A DNA stretch of 48,001 nucleotides from an uncultured Acidobacteriota bacterium (GCA_902826685.1 CADEFT010000036.1:29913-77913), one strand, 5' to 3'. Positions 8,714 through 16,724 are shown, counted from the first letter of the stretch. The notes: generated from the letters alone by a model not told the origin. A program made the numbers and translations.

Positions 8714-9209
8714 CCTGACGCACCAGGCGTGCCGTCGTCACAGCTTGCCCCACGTGGCGCTGTGTATGCTCGGCGATGTGAATCAGAAGTCCAATCACGG
8801 TGGTGGGCAGCTTCTTGCGGCCCACCATCCGTACTTCGGATAGAGCGGAAGCGTTGAGCGCGCTCGCCACCGCTTCCACCCGGCTCAAATTCCCGTCCAG
8901 TTCCCGCAGCAATTCTTCCCGCGAGGCACCCGGATTTCCTTCCGCTCGTAGCGCCGTCATCTGGGCTTCGCTCAATTCCCTGCCCTCCAGATAGGTACAG
9001 AGACGATCGGCGGCCCCGCCGGCGTGCCGGACGTGGAAACCGATGGACGCCCCACCGCCCGGAGAGGCCCAGATCTGTTCGACGGTCAAGGATTCGGTAT
9101 GGCGCGCGAGGTCCTCACGCGCCATTTGAAAGCTGTAGAGAAGCGGCGCGACGAAGGGCGAAACGCCTTCGATCGGTCCGCGCAGCCAGGGCTCGATCAG
9201 GACGCGCAC
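8703..9209 (-). CDS. DinB family protein
   Basis: This is a four-helix DinB/YfiT-like protein of about 168 residues. The family's metal-binding histidines are suggested by SIGFHVRHAGGAADRLCTYLEGREL and LLIHIAEHTQRHVGQAV, the typical first and last helices. Members include thiol-dependent transferases and many of unknown role. The start is ambiguous. GTG at 9209 lies 13 bases inside the upstream reductase gene with no spaced Shine-Dalgarno. CTG at 9200 has GGGGAG at the right distance of 8 bases and overlaps the upstream stop as CTGA. Longer readings towards 9575 are antisense-free but overlap the reductase and look like shadow sequence. It is the last gene of the reductase operon. Confidence 0.8.
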   Translation of the reverse strand: MRVLIEPWLRGPIEGVSPFVAPLLYSFQMAREDLARHTESLTVEQIWASPGGGASIGFHVRHAGGAADRLCTYLEGRELSEAQMTALRAEGNPGASREELLRELDGNLSRVEAVASALNASALSEVRMVGRKKLPTTVIGLLIHIAEHTQRHVGQAVTTARLVRQATA

Positions 9210-10999
9210 TCCCCGCGGCCCAGCTGCAGGCTGAATGCTTCCGAGTCGCCCCAATCCTGGTAGATCTCGGTGAACATCTCGCTCGGCTTGGCCAGGTCGG
9301 CGGTCAAGGCACGGAAGGTTTCCACCTTGTGCCGCAGCACGTAGTCGCGGAATTTCTCCCCTTCGAGACGATTGGCGACGTAGTGATCGATCACCCGCCG
9401 CGCCGCGGTGGGAGCGAGCCGCGCCGGCACGCTCTGAATCGCCAGGCCAAAGCGCACGATGCCCTGGCTGTCGGGTCCGCCGCCAAGCAGCAACTGGTAG
9501 TAGGGCACTTCCTTGCCGCCGATCTTGCGCGCATTGCCGTAGAAGCCGATATCGCCGGTCCAGTGCTGGCCGCACGAATTCGGGCAGCCGCTGGCGCGGA
9601 TCTGCAGCTTGCGCACTTGCTGGTCGGGATGGTTCTTGAGGGCATCGACCATGGCCGCGCCGAGATTCATCGTCTTGGTGAGTGCGAGGTTGCAGGAGTA
9701 GGCGCCCGGGCAGGTCACCATATCGTCGATCTCGTTGGCTCCGGCCAGTCCGAGGCCGATCATTTTCAGCGCGGAGTACACGCGGGGAAGATTGGCCAGC
9801 GGAACGAAGGCCATCACCAGGTTCTGCTCGATGGTTACGCGGATCATGCCGTCGCCGGTGTCTTCGGCGAGCTTGGCCACGCCACGCATCTGTTCGCCCG
9901 TCATGTTGCCCTGCGGCACCAGCACCGTCACGGCCGCATAGCCCGGCTGCTTCTGCTCGGCGACGTTGGTCTCAAGCCAGCGGTCGTATTCGGGGTCGGA
10001 GGCTTTGTTCACCACCGGCAGCGCCGCGCCGTTGCCCAATGCGGGAGGCTGCGAAACGAACCCACCGAATCCTTCCGGAACCTCGGTGGGAACCGGCACG
10101 CCGCCGTTGGCGAGGATATCGGCATACTCGGCTTCGATGGTCTCTTTCACCCAATCCCAGCCGCGTTCCTTCAGCACGAACTTCAAGCGCGCCTTGTTGC
10201 GATTCTTGCGGTTGCCATGCTTGTTGAACAGCCGGATGACGGCTTCGGTGCGCTGGACAATCAGCTCCACCGGCAGGAATTCATCGAGCAGGTGCGCTTC
10301 GTTCGGCATCGGACCCAGGCCGCCGCCAATGTAGATACGGAAGCCCTTCCGCTCCACACCGTTTTCGACGCGCGTCACCGCCACCGCGCCCACGTCGTGA
10401 ATCGCCGCGATCATGCGGTCTTTCGGCGATCCCGAAAAGGAGATCTTGAACTTGCGCGGCATGCTGTCGGTGAGTTCCTGGTGCAGGAACGCATAGGCCA
10501 CCTGGCGCGCATAGGGGCGCACATCGAAAACTTCGTCCGGCAGTATGCCCGCCATCGAGTCGCCGGTCACGTTGCGCACCGTGTTGTAGCAGGCCTCGCG
10601 CGTGGTCAGCCGCGCATCGGCCAGCATGTGCAGCAGATCCGCCACCTTCGGCAGCGGAATGAAGTGATACTGCATGTTCTGGCGGGTCGTGAGATGGCCC
10701 TTGCCTTCGGCGAAGACGTCGGCCACCTGGCCAAGCTGCCGCAACTGCGCCGCCGTCAACGTTCCGCCCGGCACCTTGGTGCGAATCATGTGCACGCCCG
10801 GCTGCCGCTGGCTATACACGCCGCGGCGCAGACGCTGCGCCCGGAAGTCATCGTCGGACAGTTCGCCGGCCTGATATTTCCAGGCATGGGCGCGGAACTG
10901 TTCAATGTCTTCACGAACGGTTTTGTCGTACTCCTTTTCCTGGGGAGTGACGGCGGGATAAACGGAGCTTTCTAGAATCTCCATATTCTCTATCGACAT
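9197..10999 (-). CDS. Ferredoxin-type sulfite/nitrite reductase (siroheme, 4Fe-4S)
   Basis: This is a 600-residue single-chain siroheme reductase. The 4Fe-4S/siroheme cysteines are in TCPGAYSC (Cys-430 and 436) and ASGCPNSCG (Cys-472 and 476), the standard C-X5-C and C-X3-C pattern. Two half-repeats are visible: VYSQRQPGVHMIRTKVPGG with HLTTRQNMQYHFIPL, and QPGYAAVTVLVPQGNMTG with GMIRVTIEQNLVMAFVP. It reduces sulfite to sulfide or nitrite to ammonium using ferredoxin or a similar donor; sequence alone does not settle which. No cysH, cysN or nitrate genes are next to it. AAGGA lies 8 bases before the ATG. It belongs to a leftward run of tlpA-like, glcD-like, this gene, then DinB. Confidence 0.9.
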   Translation of the reverse strand: MSIENMEILESSVYPAVTPQEKEYDKTVREDIEQFRAHAWKYQAGELSDDDFRAQRLRRGVYSQRQPGVHMIRTKVPGGTLTAAQLRQLGQVADVFAEGKGHLTTRQNMQYHFIPLPKVADLLHMLADARLTTREACYNTVRNVTGDSMAGILPDEVFDVRPYARQVAYAFLHQELTDSMPRKFKISFSGSPKDRMIAAIHDVGAVAVTRVENGVERKGFRIYIGGGLGPMPNEAHLLDEFLPVELIVQRTEAVIRLFNKHGNRKNRNKARLKFVLKERGWDWVKETIEAEYADILANGGVPVPTEVPEGFGGFVSQPPALGNGAALPVVNKASDPEYDRWLETNVAEQKQPGYAAVTVLVPQGNMTGEQMRGVAKLAEDTGDGMIRVTIEQNLVMAFVPLANLPRVYSALKMIGLGLAGANEIDDMVTCPGAYSCNLALTKTMNLGAAMVDALKNHPDQQVRKLQIRASGCPNSCGQHWTGDIGFYGNARKIGGKEVPYYQLLLGGGPDSQGIVRFGLAIQSVPARLAPTAARRVIDHYVANRLEGEKFRDYVLRHKVETFRALTADLAKPSEMFTEIYQDWGDSEAFSLQLGRGECAS

Positions 11000-11063
11000 T
11001 ATCAGGTTCCTTGCTTTCTGGCAACTGGCATGACCATCCTACCAGACCTTGGCGGCGTGGTCC

Positions 11064-12494
11064 TTAGATCGCGGTGGCGGCGGTCAGCGGCAGTTGGCGG
11101 ACCTCCAGGCATCCCTTGCCGGTGGGCAGTACCTTCCCTGGATTCAGCCGGCAATCGGGGTCGAACAGGTTCTTGAACGCCTTGATCGCATTCAGCGTGT
11201 CTTCGGGGAACTGGTGGCCCATAAGCTCCATTTTTTCCATGCCGACGCCGTGCTCGCCGGTGATGGAGCCGCCCGAATCGACGCAAAATTGCAGGATCTC
11301 CTCGCCCGCCAACTGGGCGCGCTGCAGTTCGTTTTCCTTGCGGGCGTCGAACAGGATGATGGGATGCATGTTGCCGTCGCCGGCATGGAAGATGTTCGAG
11401 ATGATGAGGCCGTATTTCTCGCTGACCTGCTGAATCCGGCGCAGCGTGGGGGCGATCTGGGTGCGCGGCACCACGCCATCCTGCACATAGTAGAACGGGC
11501 TGACTCGGCCTACGGCGCCAAAGGCGTTCTTGCGGCCCTTCCAAAGCAAGTCGCGCTCTTCGGCCGAGCGGGCGACGCGAAACTCGCGGCAGCGGCAATC
11601 CATGCAGGCCTGGCGGATCAATTCGAGCTGCTCGTCCACGCCTTCCTTCAATCCTTCGAGCTCGATCAGCAAGACGGCCGAAGCATCCATCGGATAGCCT
11701 GCGTGCGTCGCTTCCTCCACCATGCGCAGCATGACGCCATCGAGCATCTCCACCGCCACCGGCGTAATGCCGCGAGCGGTGATGAGGGCCACGGTGTCGG
11801 CGCAATCGTCGACGGTGTCGTAGATGGCGAGCGCGGTCTTCACCAGCTCCGGCGCGCGCATCAACCGCACGATCACCTTCGTCACCAGGCCCATCGTGCC
11901 TTCCGAACCCACCAGCAGCCCGGTCAAATCGTAGCCCGGCACGTCCGTCTCTTTGCCGCCCGTTTCGAAAACCGTTCCATCCGGCAATACGACTTCGAGG
12001 CCCAGCACATGATTGGTGGTCACGCCATAGGCGAGCGTATGCGGCCCGCCGGCATTTTCGGCCACATTGCCGCCGATGGTGCAGGCGCGTTGGCTCGACG
12101 GATCGGGCGCATAGAAATATTTCTGCGCCTGTACAGCCAGCGTGATGTCGAGATTCACGACGCCCGGCTGCAGCACCGCCCGCTCATTCTTCAAATCGAT
12201 TTCCAGAATCCGGTTCATGCGGGCAAACCCGATGGTGACGCCGCCCGAACGTGGGATGGCGCCGCCGCTCAGGCCGGTGCCCGCGCCGCGGCCAACGATG
12301 GGAATGCGGAACTCATGCGTGATCTTGACGATCGCCACCACGTCTTCGGTCGAGCGTGGAAACAGAACCAGTTCGGGCTTGGCCTTATCGACGCTGCCGT
12401 CATACTCATACAGCTTGAGATCTTCGGGACGATCCAGATAGCCGCGAGCGCCCACCACTTCAGTGAGGCGGCGCTTGGCCTCCGGCGCAATCAC
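11064..12494 (-). CDS. FAD-linked oxidase, glycolate/D-lactate dehydrogenase type (GlcD-like)
   Basis: This 476-residue flavoprotein belongs to the VAO/PCMH family. The FAD-binding part shows VLFPRSTEDVVAIVKI, VGRGAGTGLSGGAIP and GNVAENAGGPHTLAYGVTTNHV (FAD pyrophosphate loops). The C-terminal half has NIFHAGDGNMHPIILFD and GEHGVGMEK, typical of GlcD and D-lactate dehydrogenases (FAD-oxidase C-terminal domain). It probably oxidises a 2-hydroxyacid such as glycolate or D-lactate at the membrane side of the cytoplasm. No GlcE or GlcF partners are adjacent. GTG at 12494 is preferred as start because it overlaps the tlpA stop as GTGA; the upstream TTG at 12536 would add only shadow sequence. Confidence 0.9.
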   Translation of the reverse strand: MIAPEAKRRLTEVVGARGYLDRPEDLKLYEYDGSVDKAKPELVLFPRSTEDVVAIVKITHEFRIPIVGRGAGTGLSGGAIPRSGGVTIGFARMNRILEIDLKNERAVLQPGVVNLDITLAVQAQKYFYAPDPSSQRACTIGGNVAENAGGPHTLAYGVTTNHVLGLEVVLPDGTVFETGGKETDVPGYDLTGLLVGSEGTMGLVTKVIVRLMRAPELVKTALAIYDTVDDCADTVALITARGITPVAVEMLDGVMLRMVEEATHAGYPMDASAVLLIELEGLKEGVDEQLELIRQACMDCRCREFRVARSAEERDLLWKGRKNAFGAVGRVSPFYYVQDGVVPRTQIAPTLRRIQQVSEKYGLIISNIFHAGDGNMHPIILFDARKENELQRAQLAGEEILQFCVDSGGSITGEHGVGMEKMELMGHQFPEDTLNAIKAFKNLFDPDCRLNPGKVLPTGKGCLEVRQLPLTAATAI

Positions 12495-13003
12495 AGCAGG
12501 CGTCCGATCTGTTCGAGAATGCGCGGGCTGGTCCAATCCTGATCGGCGATGTACTTCGCCACCACTTTGCCGGCGCCGTCGATGACGTAGGTCTCCGGAT
12601 ATTTGAAGGTGCCGTATTCGGCGCTGATGTTGGCTTCCGGGTCGCGCGCGGTGGTGAAGCCGACGCCGGCGCGCTTGAGGAAATCGCGGTAGCTTTTCTC
12701 GTTCTTGTCCACGCTGACGGCCAGCACCACCAGGCCCTTATCCTTGAACTTTTCCTGCATTTCGTGCAGCGACGGAATCTCCTTAATACAAGGCAGGCAC
12801 CAGGTGGCCCAGAAGTTCAGCACCAGGATTTTGCCGCCGAAATTGCCGCGCGTCATCACCTTGCCGTTGTCGGCGGTAATCTCGAAGTCGGGCGCGGTGT
12901 CGCCCACCTGCACCAGCCGTTCCCGCACCGAATCGGCCACAAGATAGACCATTCCGGCCATCATCAATCCGATGAGCGTCTTCGCGATTGTTTCGAATTT
13001 CAT
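12491..13003 (-). CDS. TlpA/ResA-like membrane-anchored thiol-disulfide protein
   Basis: This 170-residue protein has an N-terminal membrane anchor (TLIGLMMAGMVYLVADSV, about residues 8-26) followed by an AhpC/TSA-Redoxin fold. The active site is WATWCLPC, with Cys-69 and Cys-72, and the cis-Pro region is FKYPETYVID. It should sit on the outer face of the inner membrane and reduce disulfides, for example in apocytochromes. The window also encodes a multiheme cytochrome, but a link is only inference. The gene's stop overlaps the start of the GlcD-like gene by 4 bases. TAAAAT on the minus strand at 13021-13016 is a plausible -10 with a very short leader. Confidence 0.9.
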   Translation of the reverse strand: MKFETIAKTLIGLMMAGMVYLVADSVRERLVQVGDTAPDFEITADNGKVMTRGNFGGKILVLNFWATWCLPCIKEIPSLHEMQEKFKDKGLVVLAVSVDKNEKSYRDFLKRAGVGFTTARDPEANISAEYGTFKYPETYVIDGAGKVVAKYIADQDWTSPRILEQIGRLL

Positions 13004-13021
13004 GGACCCGCTACAATTTTA
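12988..13021. promoter_or_regulatory. Divergent promoter region between tlpA-like gene and pterin operon
   Basis: Only 61 bases separate the two start codons. On the plus strand TTGTTT (12988-12993), an 18-base gap and TACAAT (13012-13017) form a possible promoter for the pterin operon. On the minus strand TAAAAT (13021-13016) lies 12 bases before the tlpA-like ATG. The two -10 candidates overlap. Confidence 0.35.
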
Positions 13022-13064
13022 GAGTATCCACGGTTGCTGCCGCTGCATCCATTCAAAGGAAGGC

Positions 13065-13484
13065 ATGAAGATTACCCGCCGGTCTGAATTTTCCGCATCG
13101 CATGTTTGCGCCAACCCGGGTTGGACTCCGGAGCGCAACCGCGAGGTTTATGGAGTGACGTCCAATCCGAACGGGCACGGGCACAACTACATCCTGGATG
13201 TGACCGTGGAGGGGACGCCCGATCCGCTCACCGGAATGGTGATGGACCTCAAGCGGCTGAAGGAGATCATCAATGAGGAGGTGGTCGATCCGATGGATCA
13301 TCGCTTCCTGAACCGGGAAGTGCCGCCGTTTGACCGTGTGATTCCTACCACTGAAAATATCGCGCGGGAAGTGTGGCGGCGGCTCGAGCCTCGCTTGAAT
13401 ACCGCCAACACCAGGCTCCACGCGCTGCGTCTCTATGAGACCGAGGATTTGTTTGTGGAGTACTCGGGCGAGGCGGCGGAGTAA
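13065..13484 (+). CDS. 6-pyruvoyl-tetrahydropterin synthase homologue lacking the catalytic Cys
   Basis: This 139-residue protein of the PTPS/QueD family lies directly before a second copy. The three zinc histidines are present: His-13 (FSASH) and His-38/40 (NPNGHGHNY). The Asp-His pair (DPMDHRFLN) and TTENIAREVW are also kept. At the position where PTPS enzymes have the catalytic cysteine (GKCNNP in homologues) this protein reads GVTSNP, with Thr-32 instead. Another cysteine, Cys-15, lies two residues after the first zinc histidine. It may be a non-catalytic partner, an enzyme with altered chemistry, or one using Cys-15. AAAGGA precedes the ATG. It is first in an operon with the second copy (8-base gap) and folE. 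Confidence 0.88.
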   Translation: MKITRRSEFSASHVCANPGWTPERNREVYGVTSNPNGHGHNYILDVTVEGTPDPLTGMVMDLKRLKEIINEEVVDPMDHRFLNREVPPFDRVIPTTENIAREVWRRLEPRLNTANTRLHALRLYETEDLFVEYSGEAAE

Positions 13485-13492
13485 ACGGGCGC

Positions 13493-13900
13493 ATGATCCG
13501 CCTTGGCCGCCGCTACCGTTTCTCGGCATCGCACCGCCTTCATGCGCCCGAGCTTACGCCCGAGCAGAATCGCGAGATCTTCGGCAAGTGCAACAACCCG
13601 CATGGACACGGGCACAACTACGTGCTGGAACTGATCGTCGCGGGCGAGCCCAGCGCGGAAACCGGGCTTCTGCTGGACGTTCGGGCGCTCGACCGCCTGG
13701 TGGAAACCGAGGTGTTGGGCGACTACGATCACAAGTTTCTGAATGAAGAGATCGCGGCGTTTCGCGAACTGCCGCCAACAACCGAGAACGTGGCGCTCGA
13801 CATTCGACGCCGGTTGGAAGAGCGATGGCTTTCGAATAAGGCGCGGCTGGAGCGGATTCGTATCTACGAAACGCGGCGCAACATGGTGGAAATCGAATAA
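13493..13900 (+). CDS. 6-pyruvoyl-tetrahydropterin / 6-carboxytetrahydropterin synthase
   Basis: This 135-residue PTPS-family protein has a complete active site: zinc ligands His-14 and His-39/41, catalytic Cys-33 in FGKCNNPHGHGHNY, and the Asp-His pair in GDYDHKFLNEE. The C-X5-HGH spacing is that of eukaryote-like PTPS rather than the C-X3-HGH of E. coli QueD. It acts on 7,8-dihydroneopterin triphosphate, the FolE product, and folE follows 6 bases later. The product could feed tetrahydropterin cofactors, folate bypass or queuosine; no other queuosine genes are in view. GGAG lies before the ATG. Confidence 0.9.
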   Translation: MIRLGRRYRFSASHRLHAPELTPEQNREIFGKCNNPHGHGHNYVLELIVAGEPSAETGLLLDVRALDRLVETEVLGDYDHKFLNEEIAAFRELPPTTENVALDIRRRLEERWLSNKARLERIRIYETRRNMVEIE

Positions 13901-13906
13901 ACAACG

Positions 13907-14521
13907 ATGAAGAGCAATAAGGTAGTGGTGAAGATGGTGGCCCCGCCCAAGGATGGGGCGGCGATCGTTCCGCGCATTCGCGAGATCATCGCGGAGCTGG
14001 GCGAGGATCCGGAGCGGGAAGGATTACTGCGCACGCCCGAGCGTTCCGCCAAGGCCCTGCGCTTTCTGACTTCCGGTTACGAGATGAGCCTCAACCAGAT
14101 CGTCAACGGCGCGCTGTTCGACGTTAAGTACGACGAAATGGTGGTGGTGCGGGACATCGAATTCTATTCCATGTGCGAGCATCACATGCTGCCCTTTTTC
14201 GGGAAGATGCACGTGGCTTATCTGCCCAAGGACAAGGTGATCGGGCTGAGCAAGATTCCCCGCATCGTCGATATGTTCGCGCGGCGGCTGCAGGTGCAGG
14301 AGCGGCTGACGCAGGAAGTGGCGGAGACGATCAAGAGCGTTCTCGATCCCAAGGGCGTGGCTGTCGTCTGCCATGCGCGCCATTTCTGCATGATGATGCG
14401 CGGCGTGGAGAAGCAGCACTCGGGTACCATGACGAGCGCCATGCTGGGCGACTTCCGTACGCACAAGGAAACGCGTGACGAGTTTCTGGCGCTGCTGCAA
14501 ACACGCACCAACGATTTCTAG
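13907..14521 (+). CDS. folE: GTP cyclohydrolase I
   Basis: This 204-residue type IA GTP cyclohydrolase converts GTP to 7,8-dihydroneopterin triphosphate and formate, the entry step to folate and biopterin. The zinc ligands are Cys-90 and His-93 in SMCEHHMLPFFGK and Cys-161 in CHARHFCMMMRGV. The family blocks LLRTPERSAKAL, GLSKIPRIVDMFARRLQVQERLT and TMTSAMLGDF are present (the second one crosses residues 113-135). It sits third in an operon with two PTPS homologues, which use its product. The gene ends against the convergent antiporter, with a tRNA-like fold in the 39-base gap. Confidence 0.96.
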   Translation: MKSNKVVVKMVAPPKDGAAIVPRIREIIAELGEDPEREGLLRTPERSAKALRFLTSGYEMSLNQIVNGALFDVKYDEMVVVRDIEFYSMCEHHMLPFFGKMHVAYLPKDKVIGLSKIPRIVDMFARRLQVQERLTQEVAETIKSVLDPKGVAVVCHARHFCMMMRGVEKQHSGTMTSAMLGDFRTHKETRDEFLALLQTRTNDF

Positions 14522-14526
14522 AAGCT

Positions 14527-14578
14527 GCCCTGAGTGCCGGCGGCAACGGTGTTCTCGGGTTCAAGTCCCGCCCAGGGC
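14527..14578 (+). other. tRNA-like fold at the folE/antiporter junction (D-arm-less relic or terminator)
   Basis: GCCCTG (14527-14532) pairs with CAGGGC (14573-14578). Inside lies a stem GCCG/CGGT closing a 7-base loop, and a T-arm-like stem CGGG-TTCAAGT-CCCG (14556-14570) matching the tRNA TTCAAGT loop. It is only 52 bases, has no D arm, no CCA and two mismatches at stem ends, and it overlaps the last codons of the antiporter. It is unlikely to be a working tRNA. It may be a degraded 3' end of a tRNA (an integration scar) or simply a terminator-type hairpin without a T run. Confidence 0.35.
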
Positions 14579-15550
14579 GTGCATGACGCGCCAGACCAGA
14601 TAAACCGCAAACGTCAGGAACAGAGCGCTTCCCTCTTCGCGCGTGATGGTCCTTTCACTGCGGATCGCAATGGGTAACAAAATTGCCGATAGCAGAGCCA
14701 TAATGCCGAGGTCCCACAATCCGCCCGGGGGCAGCGGCATGGGAGCGATGGTTCCTACAAGTCCACCGATCGCCAGCAAATTGAAGATGTTTGAACCCAC
14801 AATATTGCCCAGTGCGATTTCAGGTTCTCCCCGCCGGGCGGCCATGATGCAGGTTGCCAGTTCAGGCAAGGTCGTTCCGAGCGAAATAATCGTTAGCCCG
14901 ATCACGGCCTCTGGCATTCCCCACGACCTTGCCGAAAGTACCGCGCTATCGACGGTCCACTGCGCCCCGATCGAGACGCCCACCAGTCCGACGACGGTCT
15001 TTGCGATCTCAATCCCAAGCGGCTGTGACACCTGCTGTGCCGCTTCCGCCTTGATCTCTGCCACGAACGGATCGGCAGGGCGTGCAGCCAGCGCTTGCCG
15101 CGTCGTGTAGTAGAGGAAAATGCAGAAGAATAAAAGGAGGATGCATCCGTCGATGCGGGTCCAACGGTTAGCCGCGCTCCCATCCAGGTAGACGTCATTG
15201 CCGAGTACCACAAATGCGGCAACGCTGACCAGAAGCATTGGGATTTCGCGGGTAATAAGCGATGGCTCAACCCGCAAAGGCTTGGCCATGGCGGTCAACC
15301 CCAGCACGAAGCCGATGTTCACGATGCAGGAGCCGATCACATTCCCGAAGGCAAGTTCTGTAGAACCCTTCGCTGCGGACAAGCCATTCACCACAAGTTC
15401 CGGCGTGCTGGTGCCGAAGGCCACCACGCTCATGCCAATCACCAGGGGCGGTACGCCCAATGCGCGAGCAAGTGCCGAAACGCCGGCGACGAACCAGCGG
15501 GCGCCAGCCAGCAGTACCGCGAGACCTCCGAAGAGCCAAAGAAGTATCAT
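14561..15550 (-). CDS. Calcium/sodium (cation/proton) antiporter, YrbG-like
   Basis: This 329-residue inner-membrane protein of the CaCA family has the two inverted alpha-repeats: GMSVVAFGTSTPELVVN with LAFGNVIGSCIVNIGFVLG, and GLTIISLGTTLPELATC with IALGNIVGSNIFNLLAIGG. About ten hydrophobic helices are visible. It should exchange Ca2+ (or another cation) for Na+ or H+. GGAGG precedes the ATG at a good distance. Codon use is less GC-biased than in neighbouring genes (many A/T third positions), so it may have been acquired by transfer. It lies next to the tRNA-like relic and has its own promoter candidate. Confidence 0.92.
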   Translation of the reverse strand: MILLWLFGGLAVLLAGARWFVAGVSALARALGVPPLVIGMSVVAFGTSTPELVVNGLSAAKGSTELAFGNVIGSCIVNIGFVLGLTAMAKPLRVEPSLITREIPMLLVSVAAFVVLGNDVYLDGSAANRWTRIDGCILLLFFCIFLYYTTRQALAARPADPFVAEIKAEAAQQVSQPLGIEIAKTVVGLVGVSIGAQWTVDSAVLSARSWGMPEAVIGLTIISLGTTLPELATCIMAARRGEPEIALGNIVGSNIFNLLAIGGLVGTIAPMPLPPGGLWDLGIMALLSAILLPIAIRSERTITREEGSALFLTFAVYLVWRVMHALGGT

Positions 15551-15600
15551 CGTCGATCCTCCGGCACAAACAGACAGAGGTCGAATCGAGTGGCAACTCC

Positions 15601-15629
15601 GTTATGACGCATGAAGAGAATATTGTCAC
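15601..15629 (-). promoter_or_regulatory. Promoter candidate for the antiporter
   Basis: On the minus strand GTGACA (15629-15624), a 17-base spacer and CATAAC (15606-15601) resemble a sigma-70 promoter. It lies between the stop of the upstream PKD gene and the antiporter start, about 50 bases before the ATG. Confidence 0.4.
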
Positions 15630-15648
15630 CCAGGTTCTGGCGGCTTAT

Positions 15649-16716
15649 TCAGCGCAACACCAGGTCCCGCACTTTCGTCCACCGCGACTTTCCGGCCGGC
15701 CCCTCCACCTCGAGCGTGACGATGTATTCGCCCGCCGCTTCGTAGGCATGGGCGGGATTCTGTTCACTTGAACTGTGTCCGTCGCCGAAGCTCCATCGCC
15801 ACTGGCGCGCTTCGCCCGTCGTGCGATCCTGAAACGCCACCAGCCGCCGGTCCATATCCACCACACGGAAATCCCACCCGGCCTGCAGCGGCTTGCGGAG
15901 CGCCGGTTCGAGCGGCATCAGCCGGAACGCCACCAGGTCGCTTGCATCGCCATACATGGTCGTCTTATGCGACAGGTTCCAGAACCCGTCCTGATCCTTG
16001 GCGTTCTCATCGTCGTAGTCCAGCACCGACCACGACATTCCGATGACCTTGTTCTCCCACAGCTTGGACTCCACGGCGCGAGCCGGCCCTTCGTAGGGTG
16101 CGTAGTCGAACGGCGTGATCCAGAACTCGAGCGTCAGCTTGCCCGAAGCGCCGTGCTCGAATTTGTAGTCATAGGCGGCATTGGCCCAAGGCAGTTCCTT
16201 GATCCACGGCTGGCAGCCCCACACGAAGACCCAGTCGCGATCCGGTGCCGGCGTGAAGATGTGGTAGTTCTGCGCATGAACGCCGTGGAAAGAGAAGAAC
16301 GCGTCACCGCCGCCGATCCCCTTGTAAGGATGCATCGCGGCGATCAGCGGCCCGCCGGAAAGATCGCCATCCACGACGAGTTCGAAGATGTCGTTGTGCC
16401 GGTCGGCGCGCCGGAAATCCCAATAGTCGTCGTAGGCTTCATAGAGGAAGTAAAGCCGGTTGAGCCCCTTGACCCATCCCACCTTCACATTCACGTCGAG
16501 GTCTTTGCGGTCGTAGCGGAACCCGAGTCCACGAACGGTCTCCTTGAGCTGATCCATGCCGATGTTGTAGGCCGGCGGCACCATCGCCCAGTCGCCCGCC
16601 TTGCCGTCGACGGTGGGAATGCGATCGGCCGGGAACTGGAAAATTCTATATTCCACACCGGGCCGCTCGAGCGCCGGAAGCGCGGCGGCGGCCAGCAACA
16701 GCATTACTTGCCTCAT
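15649..16716 (-). CDS. Secreted protein with CBM9-like and C-terminal PKD domains
   Basis: This 355-residue protein has a signal peptide (MRQVMLLLAAAALPALERP). Residues of about 25-250 form a beta-rich domain resembling CBM9/DOMON-like sugar-binding folds (RIPTVDGKAGDWAMVPPAY, FELVVDGDLSGGPL, LEFWITPFDYAP). The last 75 residues are a PKD domain (WRWSFGDGHSSSEQNPAHAY, then YIVTLEVEGP). PKD domains occur on surface and secreted proteins and mediate binding. No catalytic motif is seen. A GATAAT hexamer lies 8 bases before the ATG and there is no Shine-Dalgarno, so the mRNA may be leaderless. The domain call for the N-terminal part is moderate, that for PKD high. Confidence 0.75.
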   Translation of the reverse strand: MRQVMLLLAAAALPALERPGVEYRIFQFPADRIPTVDGKAGDWAMVPPAYNIGMDQLKETVRGLGFRYDRKDLDVNVKVGWVKGLNRLYFLYEAYDDYWDFRRADRHNDIFELVVDGDLSGGPLIAAMHPYKGIGGGDAFFSFHGVHAQNYHIFTPAPDRDWVFVWGCQPWIKELPWANAAYDYKFEHGASGKLTLEFWITPFDYAPYEGPARAVESKLWENKVIGMSWSVLDYDDENAKDQDGFWNLSHKTTMYGDASDLVAFRLMPLEPALRKPLQAGWDFRVVDMDRRLVAFQDRTTGEARQWRWSFGDGHSSSEQNPAHAYEAAGEYIVTLEVEGPAGKSRWTKVRDLVLR

Positions 16717-16724
16717 AGGTTTGC

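Noticed and set aside
9210..9575. Longer N-terminus for the DinB-like protein
   Set aside because: It overlaps the reductase C-terminus by 380 bases and adds Arg-rich sequence unlike DinB proteins.
9329..10975. Long open frame opposite the sulfite/nitrite reductase
   Set aside because: It is fully antisense to a gene with clear family motifs, is His/Arg/Gly-rich without domain signal, and is typical of open antisense frames in GC-rich genes.
11049..12542. Long open frame opposite the GlcD-like gene
   Set aside because: Composition is that of a reverse-complement frame and the coding strand is certain from FAD motifs.
14527..14578. A functional tRNA gene
   Set aside because: It is too short, has no D arm, no CCA and mismatched stem ends, and it overlaps a coding end. 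Kept only as a tRNA-like relic.
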